Shown: in pieces, positions 1 through 9,544 of the stretch | Layout of the letters: the number at the start of each line of letters is the position of its first letter | Numbering within the stretch: the first letter of the stretch is position 1 | Assembly (NCBI GenBank): GCA_949130485.1 | Contig: OX422183.1 | Span: forward strand, 2,003,436-2,067,435 | DNA from: Agelas oroides | Taxonomy: Eukaryota; Porifera; Demospongiae; Agelasida; Agelasidae | Direction of reading: 5' to 3' | Length of the DNA stretch: 64,000 nt | Notes under the pieces: generated by a model | What the model was told of the DNA's origin: nothing | Seen by the model: the letters and a program-made list of their open reading frames with translations, nothing else | Databases searched by the model: none | Position numbers and translations under genes: made by a program

Positions 1-1240
1 TATTCAACATGATTCCAGTTGTTACTTGTTTTCACTTCTTATAACTGTGATGATCAAACATATCTCATATGTTATGAGTTGGATACTGTAATCACACATT
101 GTTTAAGCGCATACACTTATATCCCCACAGGAAGGGAATGAGCACCTAACAGTGAAGTGCACCTAATAGCAAGGTGCATTCAGTGTCGGCTTTATTTAGA
201 GTTACACAGTAACTGCATGCAAACCAGCACTTAACAACAAATATGTGCTTATCAATGAAATGTGCTTAACAATGCGTGAGTATGGTGTGGTATTAATAGT
301 CACGTCATTAAAAATTACTAACTTTCCTCACTAGAAGAACATGTTGCTAGGTTCCAGGACAACCCCAGTCAGGCCTCAACCCATATAATGTAGTTCAGCA
401 TGTTGATTTTTAGCACTAGTCCAGACATTAATATGTAGTGATAAGCTGTCGATTTGTCTTATCTCCTATTTCCATTGTCTCCTTAATTCCTTCTAAGCTG
501 CTGGAGCTACTGTATGTAGCTAATAGTTAGCACATGTACTTGCAAAGTGCACCTAATTGCACCACATCACCACATTTGAAGTGCTGTATTTGAATTGAAC
601 CCATGTACACTTTGTGATCAAACACTTTAAAACCATAATGCGGTTTGCAGGTAACATTATTGAAATAATATAGTTACACCCAATTGAGCAAGCATTCTTC
701 ACTGGCTACCAAGCTGCTCCTTTGCAGTTTCCTCAGAAATCTTACATGCAGAATGATTACGCGTCACAGGTAAAGGGTTATTAAACTTGTACATACTTTC
801 CCAACAATCAGCGGTTTCAGTTACTATCCAAGGAGCTGATGACTACACTTTTTGATGGAACCAATGGCAAATATCAGATCGCACTCTGTTTTCCCTCTCC
901 AGTGCTGAACACTATAGGCAGCCAAGACAGTGGCCATGTACACGGCACTTCAGGCCTATACCCGCCCACTTTCTTCTATCCCATCCTTTCTACTAACGCA
1001 CAATTTATCTTGAAACAAATTGTGGGTAACATGCCAAAGTCTCATGACAAGTACACTCATCATCAGTGGTTGAAGGTTTAGATAGCTGCAACCTTATTAG
1101 ACAGTAGAGTACTAACCTACTACAATCACATTCCTTTTTTGGTATGAATATACATGAATAAAGTTGACAACATTCCAGCAATGAAATCAAGCCAGGATTA
1201 TATACCTACCACGCCCATGTTTATGTTACGTCACTAGTTA
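1..1240. other. Gene-poor flank with a paralogous 5' remnant
   Basis: I see no convincing coding region here. Around 690-740 a stretch containing the words ttcactggctaccaagctgctcc and cctcagaaat resembles the sequence just before the start codons of both death-domain genes (about 5537-5597 and 1300-1336). It is probably a relic of a third, upstream copy whose coding part is gone. The rest is AT-rich with short ORFs of no recognisable family. Confidence 0.4.
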
Positions 1241-1336
1241 AAAAGAGTTTTGTGACTAAACCTCCTGGTTTATGGTACATCATTTGTGGCTGAACAAGTT
1301 AGCAGTGCTCTTCTGTAGTTGTCAGTCTCCTGAGAA

Positions 1337-2662
1337 ATGCCAGTGGAAGTGAACCTTGAGAATCTGCTGGATGTTTTGCAGAAGGTGACTGAGGTAGATA
1401 AGTTGGGTCTTCACTTGGGTGTTCCAAGATACAAACGGAACAATATCGGGCAAGATCTTCATACAACAGAAGCACAAATGATGGAAATGTTGCAGTGGTG
1501 GCTAGATCGTGCACACAATCCTACCTGGGGGAGGGTGATTGCTGCACTGAGAGCAATTGGCAAACCAAAACTAGCTGATGCAGTCGCACTAGTATCCAAA
1601 CGTGAAAGTCTGTATGAACCATATGAACAGGAGTCACAAAAATGGGAAGAAAATCTTAAAAAGATTGAATCATTTGATGAGAAAGTTCGAGAAGTTCAGC
1701 AACGTTCTGAACACTTAGAAAAAGAGTGGGAGGAAGGTGAACAGGGATGGTGTGAGTATTTGAAAAAATTGGAAAAAATCGAAGAAGGTTGGGAAGATCT
1801 TGTCAAAACTCAACAATCTCAGAGAGCATTCCTCACACTGGGATTCAGTCTGCTCTTTGAGAGTGATTTAGCATTACTGCATCGATACCCTATGTTGGAG
1901 TACAAGTTAAAACAAACAGTGAATATAAGCAAGGAGCTGCGAGGATTCCTTGAAAGGGCCATGCAGCATCAACATGGGTTGCGAAAAGTTGAGGCAGACC
2001 TAAAGGAGTCGGAAAAGGCACTGGTTGAGCAGGCATCAAAGCTACAAAAGCACATAAAGCAAATGGAAGAACTAGGAGAAAAATTCTCAGGAGAAGCAAA
2101 GGATTATAGAAAGCGACTAGAAAAGTCTCGTCAACGACTGCAGGCCTGCAGGAAGAAAATGAATGATTGTAGGGATGAACTCACCAAATCACGAAGACAA
2201 CTACAGAAATGTCAAGAGAAACTGGCAGAATGTGAAGTGAATTTGAAGAGATGTAGAGATGAGCTAGACAACAATCACATACAAATCACATGCTGCATAG
2301 AGGGACTAAAAAAGAACTCAGAGAAATTGTCACGTGCTATTCAACAGCTCACCATAGGAGCTGGTACTTTTACGGGGGCTGGCACTGGAGCTCTTATTGG
2401 GTTAACATTTGGGCCAATAGGTGGAATACTTGGGGCAGTAGTAGGTTTAGGACTAGGGGCAGTTAGTGGAGGTGCAATGGCTGAAGTTCAAGAGAGGAAG
2501 TTGGAAGAAACAAGAAAGAAACTACGTGAATGTGAACACGAGCTGAATGATTGTGGTAATGTGGTTGAAAGATGCAGGGAGGTACTGATGAAGAGTGAGG
2601 ATGAACTGAAAGAATTGCAAAAACTTGTGAGTGAGCTGGAACAAACTTTTAAAAGACTTTGA
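1337..2662 (+). CDS. Death-domain / coiled-coil / glycine-zipper protein, copy 1
   Basis: This is an uninterrupted 441-residue ORF. Residues about 6-88 look like a death-fold domain: amphipathic helices with the spaced motifs LGLHLGVP, MLQWWLDR, PTWGRVIAALRAIG and KLADAVA. Residues about 95-338 are strongly charged Lys/Glu heptads predicted to form long coiled coils. Residues about 339-381 form a hydrophobic Gly/Ala-rich segment with GxxxG-like spacing (GTGALIGLTFGPIGG, then GLGLGAVSGG). Residues 382-441 return to coiled coil. Cysteines at 271, 278, 292, 299, 306 and 320, then 399, 406 and 413, fall on seven-residue spacing. The architecture suggests an oligomerising death-fold adaptor or effector that may insert in a membrane. 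The ATG follows sequence shared with copy 2 (gagaaATGCC). I see no signal peptide and no intron. Death domain: fairly confident. Membrane role: inference. Partners are unknown. Confidence 0.85.
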   Translation: MPVEVNLENLLDVLQKVTEVDKLGLHLGVPRYKRNNIGQDLHTTEAQMMEMLQWWLDRAHNPTWGRVIAALRAIGKPKLADAVALVSKRESLYEPYEQESQKWEENLKKIESFDEKVREVQQRSEHLEKEWEEGEQGWCEYLKKLEKIEEGWEDLVKTQQSQRAFLTLGFSLLFESDLALLHRYPMLEYKLKQTVNISKELRGFLERAMQHQHGLRKVEADLKESEKALVEQASKLQKHIKQMEELGEKFSGEAKDYRKRLEKSRQRLQACRKKMNDCRDELTKSRRQLQKCQEKLAECEVNLKRCRDELDNNHIQITCCIEGLKKNSEKLSRAIQQLTIGAGTFTGAGTGALIGLTFGPIGGILGAVVGLGLGAVSGGAMAEVQERKLEETRKKLRECEHELNDCGNVVERCREVLMKSEDELKELQKLVSELEQTFKRL

Positions 2663-3289
2663 AAAAGATAAAACAGCTGCTAATTTGTACAGTATTTTTA
2701 CTTGTCCCTATTCATGTTGTGGAAATTTACTTCCTATCTTTGTTGTTCACGTACTTTTGTTGCAGCTTTTAATGGCTAACACGCATTATTTCTATTGTTA
2801 TTGTACCAGTTAATGGATTGACTACTGTCATCAGTAGAGTACAGATGGAGGAGCCTGTTAGAGGTTCGTGTAGCTATATCTTCTGATTACTAGTCTAGCC
2901 CTGATCCTTTCTGGTAATGGATTGAATGTTGTAAATCCCAATACTACTGAGTAAATTAACTAATGTAGTCATTTCATTCACTGAGACCTGAAATTTCAGT
3001 GACTCACACACTGATACTAATCTACAAAGGAGACTAACAAGCCAATTTTCAGAGTTCCAAATTATGAATCACACTGACCTATTAACCACTGAATGCCCAC
3101 TCCCAAAAAAAGCATTTTTATAGAGTATGGATACCTTCTCCGATCTGCATTTCTTCTGGGAGCTAGCAATGAAAACTTGACCCAAAGGTACTTCCAGGTA
3201 TTCTTTGCAGGTTCATGACCCTGACCACACCCACTCATTATTGTACATTAGAGGGGCACCGGGTGGAGCCAAGAGCACTGCTGCATGCA
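2663..3289. other. 3' flank of death-domain gene 1, no gene seen
   Basis: This is AT-rich non-coding sequence after the stop codon. I found no clear coding frame and no obvious repeat family. Transcript 3' end signals could not be fixed. Confidence 0.5.
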
Positions 3290-3412
3290 TTAAATCATTA
3301 CGCGTTGCAGGCGAAAATAATATTGGCGGATTTTAGTTTGGCTGTTTAAACCCAGACTGCCAAACCGCTAAATTTAATTCGCTGCCAAATTTTCCACCTA
3401 TACAGTACGAGT
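3290..3412. mobile_element. Fragment of a MITE-like element end
   Basis: The words ggcggattttagtttggc, gccaaaccgctaaattt, ttcgctgccaaattttcc and the terminal ctatacagtac are typical of the inverted-repeat ends of short non-autonomous elements common in marine invertebrates. Only one end is recognised, so this is a fragment. The family assignment rests on pattern memory alone. Confidence 0.35.
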
Positions 3413-3561
3413 TTTCACGTACACTTGTTATTAAAAACAATATATATTCTGTATGCAGCTACATGTTTGCATATCTTGTCATCACAGGTACACCCAAACA
3501 ACAGTCAATATTGGAGCCAAATGCGATGGTTTCACATTGAATCATGTGTGACAGTCCCATC

Positions 3562-3633
3562 TAGAAATTGAAGATTATTTTATGGCATACTTAGAATTAG
3601 AAATTGAAGATTATTTTATGGCATACTTAGAAT
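3562..3633. repeat. 36-bp direct duplication, two copies
   Basis: The 36 bases beginning tagaaattgaagattatt occur twice in immediate succession, at 3562 and 3598, and appear identical. This is a recent tandem duplication. The equivalent place in the second unit (about 9680) lacks it. Confidence 0.85.
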
Positions 3634-3699
3634 ACGTTGCTGTACTTGAAGTGCTAGATAACTGAATTTCCATTAAGGGTGGGGCTCATATTCTTCTCG

Positions 3700-3945
3700 T
3701 CGTCTTTCCGCTCTTTTACCCTTTTTCCCCCTCCTTTTCTCTCCTCCCTCCTATTCTCTCTCCTTTCCTCTTTGTTTGCCCTTCCTCCTCCTCTCCACGT
3801 ACGTATTTTCTTTCAATCTCTTGTTCCCCTTCCTCTTCCCCACTCCCTCCTTCCCCTCCCCACTCCCATTTCCCACTCCACTCCCATTTCCCCCTCCCTC
3901 ATTCTCCTCCCTCCTCCCCCTCCCTCTTTCCTCTCCAGGATTTGT
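3700..3945. repeat. Pyrimidine-rich tract shared by both tandem units
   Basis: A long CT-rich strand (cctcc, ttccc and ctctc runs) ends in a shared sequence around the words ggatttgtgac and acatacaatccttc. The same tract occurs at about 9900-10100 in unit 2. The + strand ORFs here are low-complexity Pro/Leu/Ser translations and I do not treat them as genes. It could be an ancient SINE-like or simple-sequence block carried along with the death-domain gene duplication. Confidence 0.6.
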
Positions 3946-4114
3946 GACGGCATTGGTCTTGACAGTGTGTAGACTTTGCAACATACAATCCTTCATCCCT
4001 CTTCTTTTGGCCTCTGGAGCTGTATCTTGTTCAAGTGTCAATGGTCCTCTCCCAATGCACACTGCAGGTTCTGTCAAATTACCTAAAACATAATTGTGTA
4101 TTTCATTGTGACAA

Positions 4115-4332
4115 GTCATGTGACTGCTTCTCAAGTCATGTGACTGCTTCTCAAGTCATGTGACAGCTTCTCAAGTCATGTGACTGGTGGTTCTCAAGTC
4201 ATGTGACTGGTGGTTCTCAGGTCACATGACTGCTTCTCAACTCATGTGACTGCTTCTCAGGTCACATGACTGCTTCTCAAGTCATGTGACTGGTGGTTCT
4301 CAGGTCACATGACTGCTTCTCAAGTCATATGA
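4115..4332. promoter_or_regulatory. Array of about 11 GTCATGTGAC boxes
   Basis: The 10-mer GTCATGTGAC, or its reverse form GTCACATGAC, recurs about eleven times at roughly 19-23-bp spacing, separated mostly by tgcttctcaa or tggtggttctca. The core CATGTG is an E-box, and TCATGTGA is the classical M-box form recognised by MiT/TFE-type bHLH-zip factors. A shorter version (about six boxes) is in the second unit at 10264-10375. The array could be a bHLH-zip regulatory cluster or simply a minisatellite. Confidence 0.6.
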
Positions 4333-4576
4333 CGTCTCTGTGTATTTAAAATCACAAGCAAATGGTGACCGGAAATGTTCAATATTCGGGTCACCATTTT
4401 GACGACTTAAATACTTATTTCTGATTGCAAGGAATAATGTATATCTATTCACAAGTGGGATTTTTTTGCCTGCATGTGGTATGTATATGATGAGTATGTC
4501 GGTGGATGGGTGAATGCATGAAAAATATACAATGCCTTGTGACTTTGTGTTGTTGTGCTTGTATACACAACAAATA

Positions 4577-5245
4577 TTATTATTATTATTATATATAACG
4601 CACACCAATAAATAGGTGCAGTACATTAAATTAGAGGAATACTATTGAAGCAATAAATCTCTGAACTGATACATCCTAGATGAGTCTGACCCAGACACTT
4701 TTACTTCAGCCTTAGCAGTTGCAAAGAAGTAACACCAGTCAAAAGAAAGTTTAGAAATAAAGTGTGTCCTCTCAACAACAGCATCAACAAATTTATCCAT
4801 TATTTTAACTTTGACTCTACATCCTGGCTTCACTAGCTCTGACCACTGTTGCTGCATTAACTCCTTGGCTGTATTGGCTGTATCAAAATCGTCACACCTT
4901 ATGAAGTCCACATGATGTTGAGTTACTCCTTGGAGACTAGCTGGCAAAACCAGTTGTACAATGTTCCTTGGATCAACACTAGGTGGTCTAGCATTAGACA
5001 TTGAAGGCTTGCTTGGTAGAACTGTAGTGGAATCATTGCCAAGATCTTGATCTGACTGGTGTTGCTTGACTTTACTCCTTGTGCGACCAGAAACAGGACA
5101 ATCAATGTGTAACACCTTCGATGTAGGAAGAGCCTGAGAAGCACTGACGTCATCTGAACTAGCCAGGGTAGAAGGTCCTGATTCATGGCCACCAGTAGAG
5201 CTAGCATCAACTCGAGTCAATTTAAGAGTAGTGGTAGTGTAATAA
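4577..5245 (-). mobile_element. Insertion with AAT-rich tail, empty site present in unit 2
   Basis: Unit 2 reads acaacaaatatacagtcac at about 10674. Unit 1 has the same flanks split apart: acaacaaata at about 4566, and aatatacagtcac at about 5245. In between are roughly 0.67 kb that begin with (att)n and tatata and end near aataataat. The (att)n run on this strand would be an (aat)n 3' tail for a minus-strand element, as in some non-LTR retroelements that truncate at the 5' end. No reverse transcriptase motif is visible, so the class is open. Confidence 0.55.
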
Positions 5246-5259
5246 TAATATACAGTCAC
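4642..5259 (-). CDS. Hypothetical 205-residue ORF inside the insertion
   Basis: I do not recognise this protein. The N-terminal half is Ser/Thr-rich and low in structure. A basic stretch GRTRSKVKQHQ lies near the middle. The C-terminal 70 or so residues (WSELVKPGCRVKVKIMDK, then SKLSFDWCYFFATAKAEVKV) look like a compact beta-rich domain. The first residues (Tyr and Thr runs) are translated from the AAT-like flank, so the true start is downstream or upstream on the element. Because it sits in an insertion absent from the paralogous unit, it is most likely the C-terminal end of a transposon-encoded protein and not a host gene. Confidence 0.4.
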   Translation of the reverse strand: MTVYYYYTTTTLKLTRVDASSTGGHESGPSTLASSDDVSASQALPTSKVLHIDCPVSGRTRSKVKQHQSDQDLGNDSTTVLPSKPSMSNARPPSVDPRNIVQLVLPASLQGVTQHHVDFIRCDDFDTANTAKELMQQQWSELVKPGCRVKVKIMDKFVDAVVERTHFISKLSFDWCYFFATAKAEVKVSGSDSSRMYQFRDLLLQ

Positions 5260-5597
5260 ATGACTTTAGCACTGGGCATTGTGCTCAAATGAAATCACAA
5301 GCACGCCTGAAATGTGCTGAAATATCATGGCATTCAATTACTGCACCATATGAAACCATGCTTAACCACTGCATGTGCCACTGGGCAATAAACAACATTA
5401 CTACAACCACCAATCACATTCTTTTTGCTTATGAATGCTGATGTGTGTAATGAATATTATTGACTTATATCATTAGATTACTTTTACATAGCTGTCACAC
5501 CCACATTTGTGTCCTAGTATTGAGTTAAGTAACACTAATTCACTGGCTGCTAAGCTGCTCCATCTTCTAATAGTTGCCAGTCTGAGACTCCCAAGAA

Positions 5598-6908
5598 ATG
5601 CCTTTGGAAGTGAATCTTGTGAATCTGCTGGATGTTTTGCAGAAGGTGACTGATGTGGATAACTTGGGTGTCCACTTGGGTGTTCCAAAACATAGACTGG
5701 ATGAATTCAGGCAAGACTTTCATAAGACAGGTGAACGAAAGAGGGAAATGTTACAATGGTGGCTAGATCATGCAGTCTATCCTACCTGGCAGAGGGTGAT
5801 TAGGGCACTGAGAGCAATGCACAAGCAGAAACTAGCTGATGCAGTTGCTGAAGTATCCAAACGTGAAAGTCTATATGAACCATTTGAAGAGGATTCACAA
5901 AAATGGGAAGAAAATCTCAAAAAGATTGAATCATTAGACAAAAAACTTCAAGAAGTTCAGCAACGTTCTGAACACTTAGAAAGAGAGTGGGAAAAGGGAG
6001 AAGAGGAATGGAACGAGTATTTAAGAAAATGGATGAAAATTGAAAAAGAGTGGGAAGATCTTGTTGAAAGTCAACAGAAACAAAAAGCATACCTCACACT
6101 TGGAATTACTCTACTTTTTCAGAGTGATTCTGAATCACTGCGTCGATTAGAGGAAAAGGCACAAAAGCACATAGCAAGAAGCAAGGAGCTGAGAAGATTC
6201 CATGAAGGAGCCACACAGCATCGAAATGAGTTGCAAGAATCTGAAAGAGAATTAGAAGAGTGGGAAAAAGCCCTGCGTGAACAGGTGTTAGAGCTGCAAA
6301 AGCGCATAGATCAAATGGAAGAATTAGGAGATAAATTTTCAGGAGAGGCAAAAAATTGCAGAGAGCAGTTAGAAAAATCTCGAAAACGGCTGCAGACCTG
6401 CAGAAAGAAAATGAGTGAATGTAGAAATGAACTCACTAAATCAAAAAGACAACTACAGAAATGTAAAGACAAACTGATTGAATGTGAAGTGAGCTTGAAG
6501 AGGTGCAGAGACGAACTAGACAATGATCACAAACAAATCACAATATGCATTGATGGACTAAAAAAGAAGTCAGAGGACTTATCAGCACAGATTAAAAACC
6601 TCACAGTAGGAGCTGGTGGAGTTGTGGGATGTCTTGGTTCTGGAGCTGCTATATATACTGGAGCAGTAGGATGGGCACTTGGGGCAGGACTAGCTGTAGG
6701 TAGTCTTATTGGAGGATATGCAGTGGCTGATTATCGTGAAAGTCAACTAGAAGAAACAAGAAAGAAACTACATGAATGTGAACGTGAGCTGAATGATTGT
6801 GGTGATGTGGTTGAAAGATGCAAGAAGGTACTACAGAAGAGTGAGAAAGAACTGAATATTTTAAAACGAATTGTGAGGGAGCTGGAGCAAAATTTTCGCA
6901 GACAATAA
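5598..6908 (+). CDS. Death-domain / coiled-coil / glycine-zipper protein, copy 2
   Basis: This is an uninterrupted 436-residue ORF, clearly paralogous to the gene at 1337. The death-fold region is residues about 6-88 (LGVHLGVPKHRLDEF, MLQWWLDHA, PTWQRVIRALRAM). A long coiled coil follows to about 334. The hydrophobic Gly/Ala segment at about 335-375 (GAVGWALGAGLAVGSLIGGY) differs in sequence from copy 1 but keeps its composition. A terminal coiled coil ends the protein. The cysteine ladder is kept: 268, 275, 289, 296, 303, 317, then 394, 401, 408. The start is fixed by the shared context agaaATGCC. The hydrophobic block is much more diverged than the flanking coils, which suggests conserved physical character and relaxed or shifting sequence. 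I see no splice signal interrupting the frame. The role is unknown; an innate-immune or cell-death adaptor is inferred from the domain class. Confidence 0.85.
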   Translation: MPLEVNLVNLLDVLQKVTDVDNLGVHLGVPKHRLDEFRQDFHKTGERKREMLQWWLDHAVYPTWQRVIRALRAMHKQKLADAVAEVSKRESLYEPFEEDSQKWEENLKKIESLDKKLQEVQQRSEHLEREWEKGEEEWNEYLRKWMKIEKEWEDLVESQQKQKAYLTLGITLLFQSDSESLRRLEEKAQKHIARSKELRRFHEGATQHRNELQESERELEEWEKALREQVLELQKRIDQMEELGDKFSGEAKNCREQLEKSRKRLQTCRKKMSECRNELTKSKRQLQKCKDKLIECEVSLKRCRDELDNDHKQITICIDGLKKKSEDLSAQIKNLTVGAGGVVGCLGSGAAIYTGAVGWALGAGLAVGSLIGGYAVADYRESQLEETRKKLHECERELNDCGDVVERCKKVLQKSEKELNILKRIVRELEQNFRRQ

Positions 6909-8261
6909 CTTAAGAAAAACTGCTAGAAGAGTAGTAGAAGGCATCATACCATCTTGTAGCATCTTAGCTCCATATACTTTGACTAGCACATCACCTATTG
7001 TACAAGTTGAGTATTTTATCATTGTTGACCTTCAAAGATTAGAGCATGACTTAAATAGTAGGGCCGTAATCAGTTACTACGCCGCTCGCGCATGCGCGAA
7101 GGGGTTAAGGAATCGTTTTTGTCCATCTGTCAGTTTGTCATTTTGTCAGTCCAGCGAAAAATTTTGAAATCTGAATAAATACAGGGTTAAACGATTTCTA
7201 ATACTGACAGTAGCATTGAAATTTTAAAAAAATAAAAGGGGGACGTACATTTGTGTACTTCATAGAGAACAAACTGGTTCTACTTTTCCAGTATTTAACG
7301 TTGGGATTGTCTGCCATTTTTATACAGTCAATACTTTGGATACGGTAGAGTCTGGGTTTACGACGTATGTCCACCAATACTTCGGATACGGTGAAGCCGG
7401 CAGTCCGGGCACACGCATACTTGACACGTGTCCAGTCTAGCGCAGGAAGCTGTTATACGTCAGCAAGGCGATTTTCTAGCAAAGCGATCTTCGATAAAGC
7501 ATTTATACCAGCATGGATCTTACAAGAGACAGAAAGTGATCCGGGGAATGCTGGAAACGCAAGAATACCCACAAGCCCAGAATGCTGAAGAGAGGAGACA
7601 AAGAGAAGCCCAGTTAAAGAGAATGTACATATTAAGACGTGTGTTATTAACGTAAGAAGTTTGATTAGTAGCATTTACATGACGTTATTGGTCGTGATCT
7701 TCCTGTCCAAACTTTATAGGAAGCGTCAATCTGAACCAACCGGTGATACAGCAGAAAGGAGACAGTCACAGACTTGGCACAGATGACATACAACCAACAC
7801 CAGCAGATACAACAAGTATCAACTTCCCTGAAACTGAGACCAGAAACCATGCAAACCACACACTAAGCAGGATATGTGAAACCAAACATGATACGTATCC
7901 CTTTACTGAAAACTGTTAAACAACACTTAGGGGTCACAATTATACCATGAAACAGTATGGGGTATGTCTTCACTGAAAATTTATAGTTTATAGAGTGGTG
8001 TGGCCAAAATCTTGCATAGTACATACGTAAGCACACAGCAGGTAAGAAGTCTTGGGGCATACCCCCCAGGAAGTATTTTAGATTAGATGCTTGGAGATTG
8101 CTTCTGAGGCCATTTTGAAACAAAAAAAAATTAATGCTGTATATTCAGTGTTACTTGTAGTTCTTGACATCCAGCATATGTACTGATTATAAATTGTATG
8201 TAACTTAGCACATGCAACAGCTTTATATTGAAGGTCTGCAGACATACCCCTGCAGCAAAAA
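6909..8261. other. Intergenic sequence with a possible NRF1-type site
   Basis: No supported gene. At 7088-7097 the palindrome gcgcatgcgc sits in cgctcgcgcatgcgcgaag, which matches the NRF1 binding consensus, followed by TGTC-rich words (gtcagtttgtcattttgtcagtcc). A short ORF at 7428-7655 has a basic Arg/Gln-rich C-terminus but no family. It could be a promoter-type CpG spot or part of an old repeat. Confidence 0.3.
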
Positions 8262-8541
8262 TTGGAGCCTACAGTGTAGACCTAAAAGTGAACATGAGTG
8301 TGTGCAGTGTCTGTTGGAGCCTACAGTGTAGACCTAAAAGTGAACATGAGTGTGTGCAGTGTCTGTTGGAGCCTACAGTGTAGACCTAAAAGTGAACATG
8401 AGTGTGTGCAACGTCTGTTGGAGCCTACAGTGTAGACCTAAAAGTGAACATGAGCGTGTGCAGTGTCTGTTGGAGCCTACAGTGTAGACCTAAAAGTGAA
8501 CATGAGTGTGTGCAGTGTTTGCCATGTAGACCTAAAAGTAT
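8262..8541. repeat. 52-bp minisatellite, five copies plus a partial
   Basis: Units start at 8262, 8314, 8366, 8418 and 8470 with ttggagcctacagtgtag and include acatgagtgtgtgcagtg. Copies are nearly identical, with single substitutions in the third and fourth. The partial last copy ends near 8541. The period is not a multiple of three. Confidence 0.9.
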
Positions 8542-8689
8542 TTTCTTTGCATTTTGCACATACTTAATTTGTCCTGAACAAGGAATTAGCAAACATTCAG
8601 AGCTCCAGCACTCAGACAGACACAAAAAGAAAATACCCTCATGATCATTTGGACTCCTCCCTTCTCTCTTTGACATTGATGACATTTAT

Positions 8690-9480
8690 TTGACGATACC
8701 TATTTTTCCCCCCCTTTTTGCAAACTGTAAGCAATCAAAATTGGACAGTAGGAAATGTCACCTGGGAAAGAGGCTAGCTATTGTGACAAGGACTAATTAC
8801 TTAGACAATGAACATGTAGTTGTCTAATTGTTTATTATTATACCTGTGTCTGTCTATCAGCACCTGTCTCATTCAAACCTGTCAGTCTTGTTGCTGTAAC
8901 TGGTCTAGCTAGTTTCTTCACTATGCATTCCACAATCACCTGTGTGTGCGTATGAAAGGGCTGTCAATTTTGCTGGCAGATTTTGGTGCTCTTTTTTGTG
9001 TGAAAGTTCTTATCTGCAAGCCTCTACAGCTACAGTTGATACTGACCCTATAGCAGTGAATGTTGCTCTCTGATCTTGGGATATGCCCTCTGGAGAGGAA
9101 GGCCACCAGACTGATTGGGAAAACTTGGTTACTGGACTCCTCAACCAATGCTGGAATATTGCAGCCTGTGAGTCAAGTTGTCTTGCCACAAAATCATAAA
9201 AATTTTTTTTTGTTGAGACGTATCCAGATCTTTATATACGTATGGTTCTCTCTTAGGCCATGATAAATTCAGCTTTTCATTTTGCATAGTTTTTCTTGTA
9301 GTTTTATATAACTTGCACATAGTAGTATTCCCAGAGACTGCAGCTGGTATATTTTTAACCAGCCGCTACCTGCTTCCTGTTTACAGTCTAGTCCTAAACA
9401 GAATTTACAACTTTCTGCTTCTTGTCAATTTGTTACTATAGTAACAATGGTGAAGTAGAGATTATACACTGTAAATGAAA
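8690..9480. other. Intergenic, nothing recognised
   Basis: AT-rich sequence with short unconvincing ORFs. No repeat or splice-bounded exon could be supported. Confidence 0.4.
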
Positions 9481-9544
9481 ATGTTGCCATAATTTGAAGA
9501 TTGATTATGATTTTTCACATATTAAAAAAAAAAAAACAACAACA

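Noticed and set aside
3679..4134. Long ORFs over the CT-rich tract
   Set aside because: Pro/Leu/Ser or Glu/Gly/Lys-rich translations in several frames; the paralogous tract in unit 2 does not conserve any one frame.
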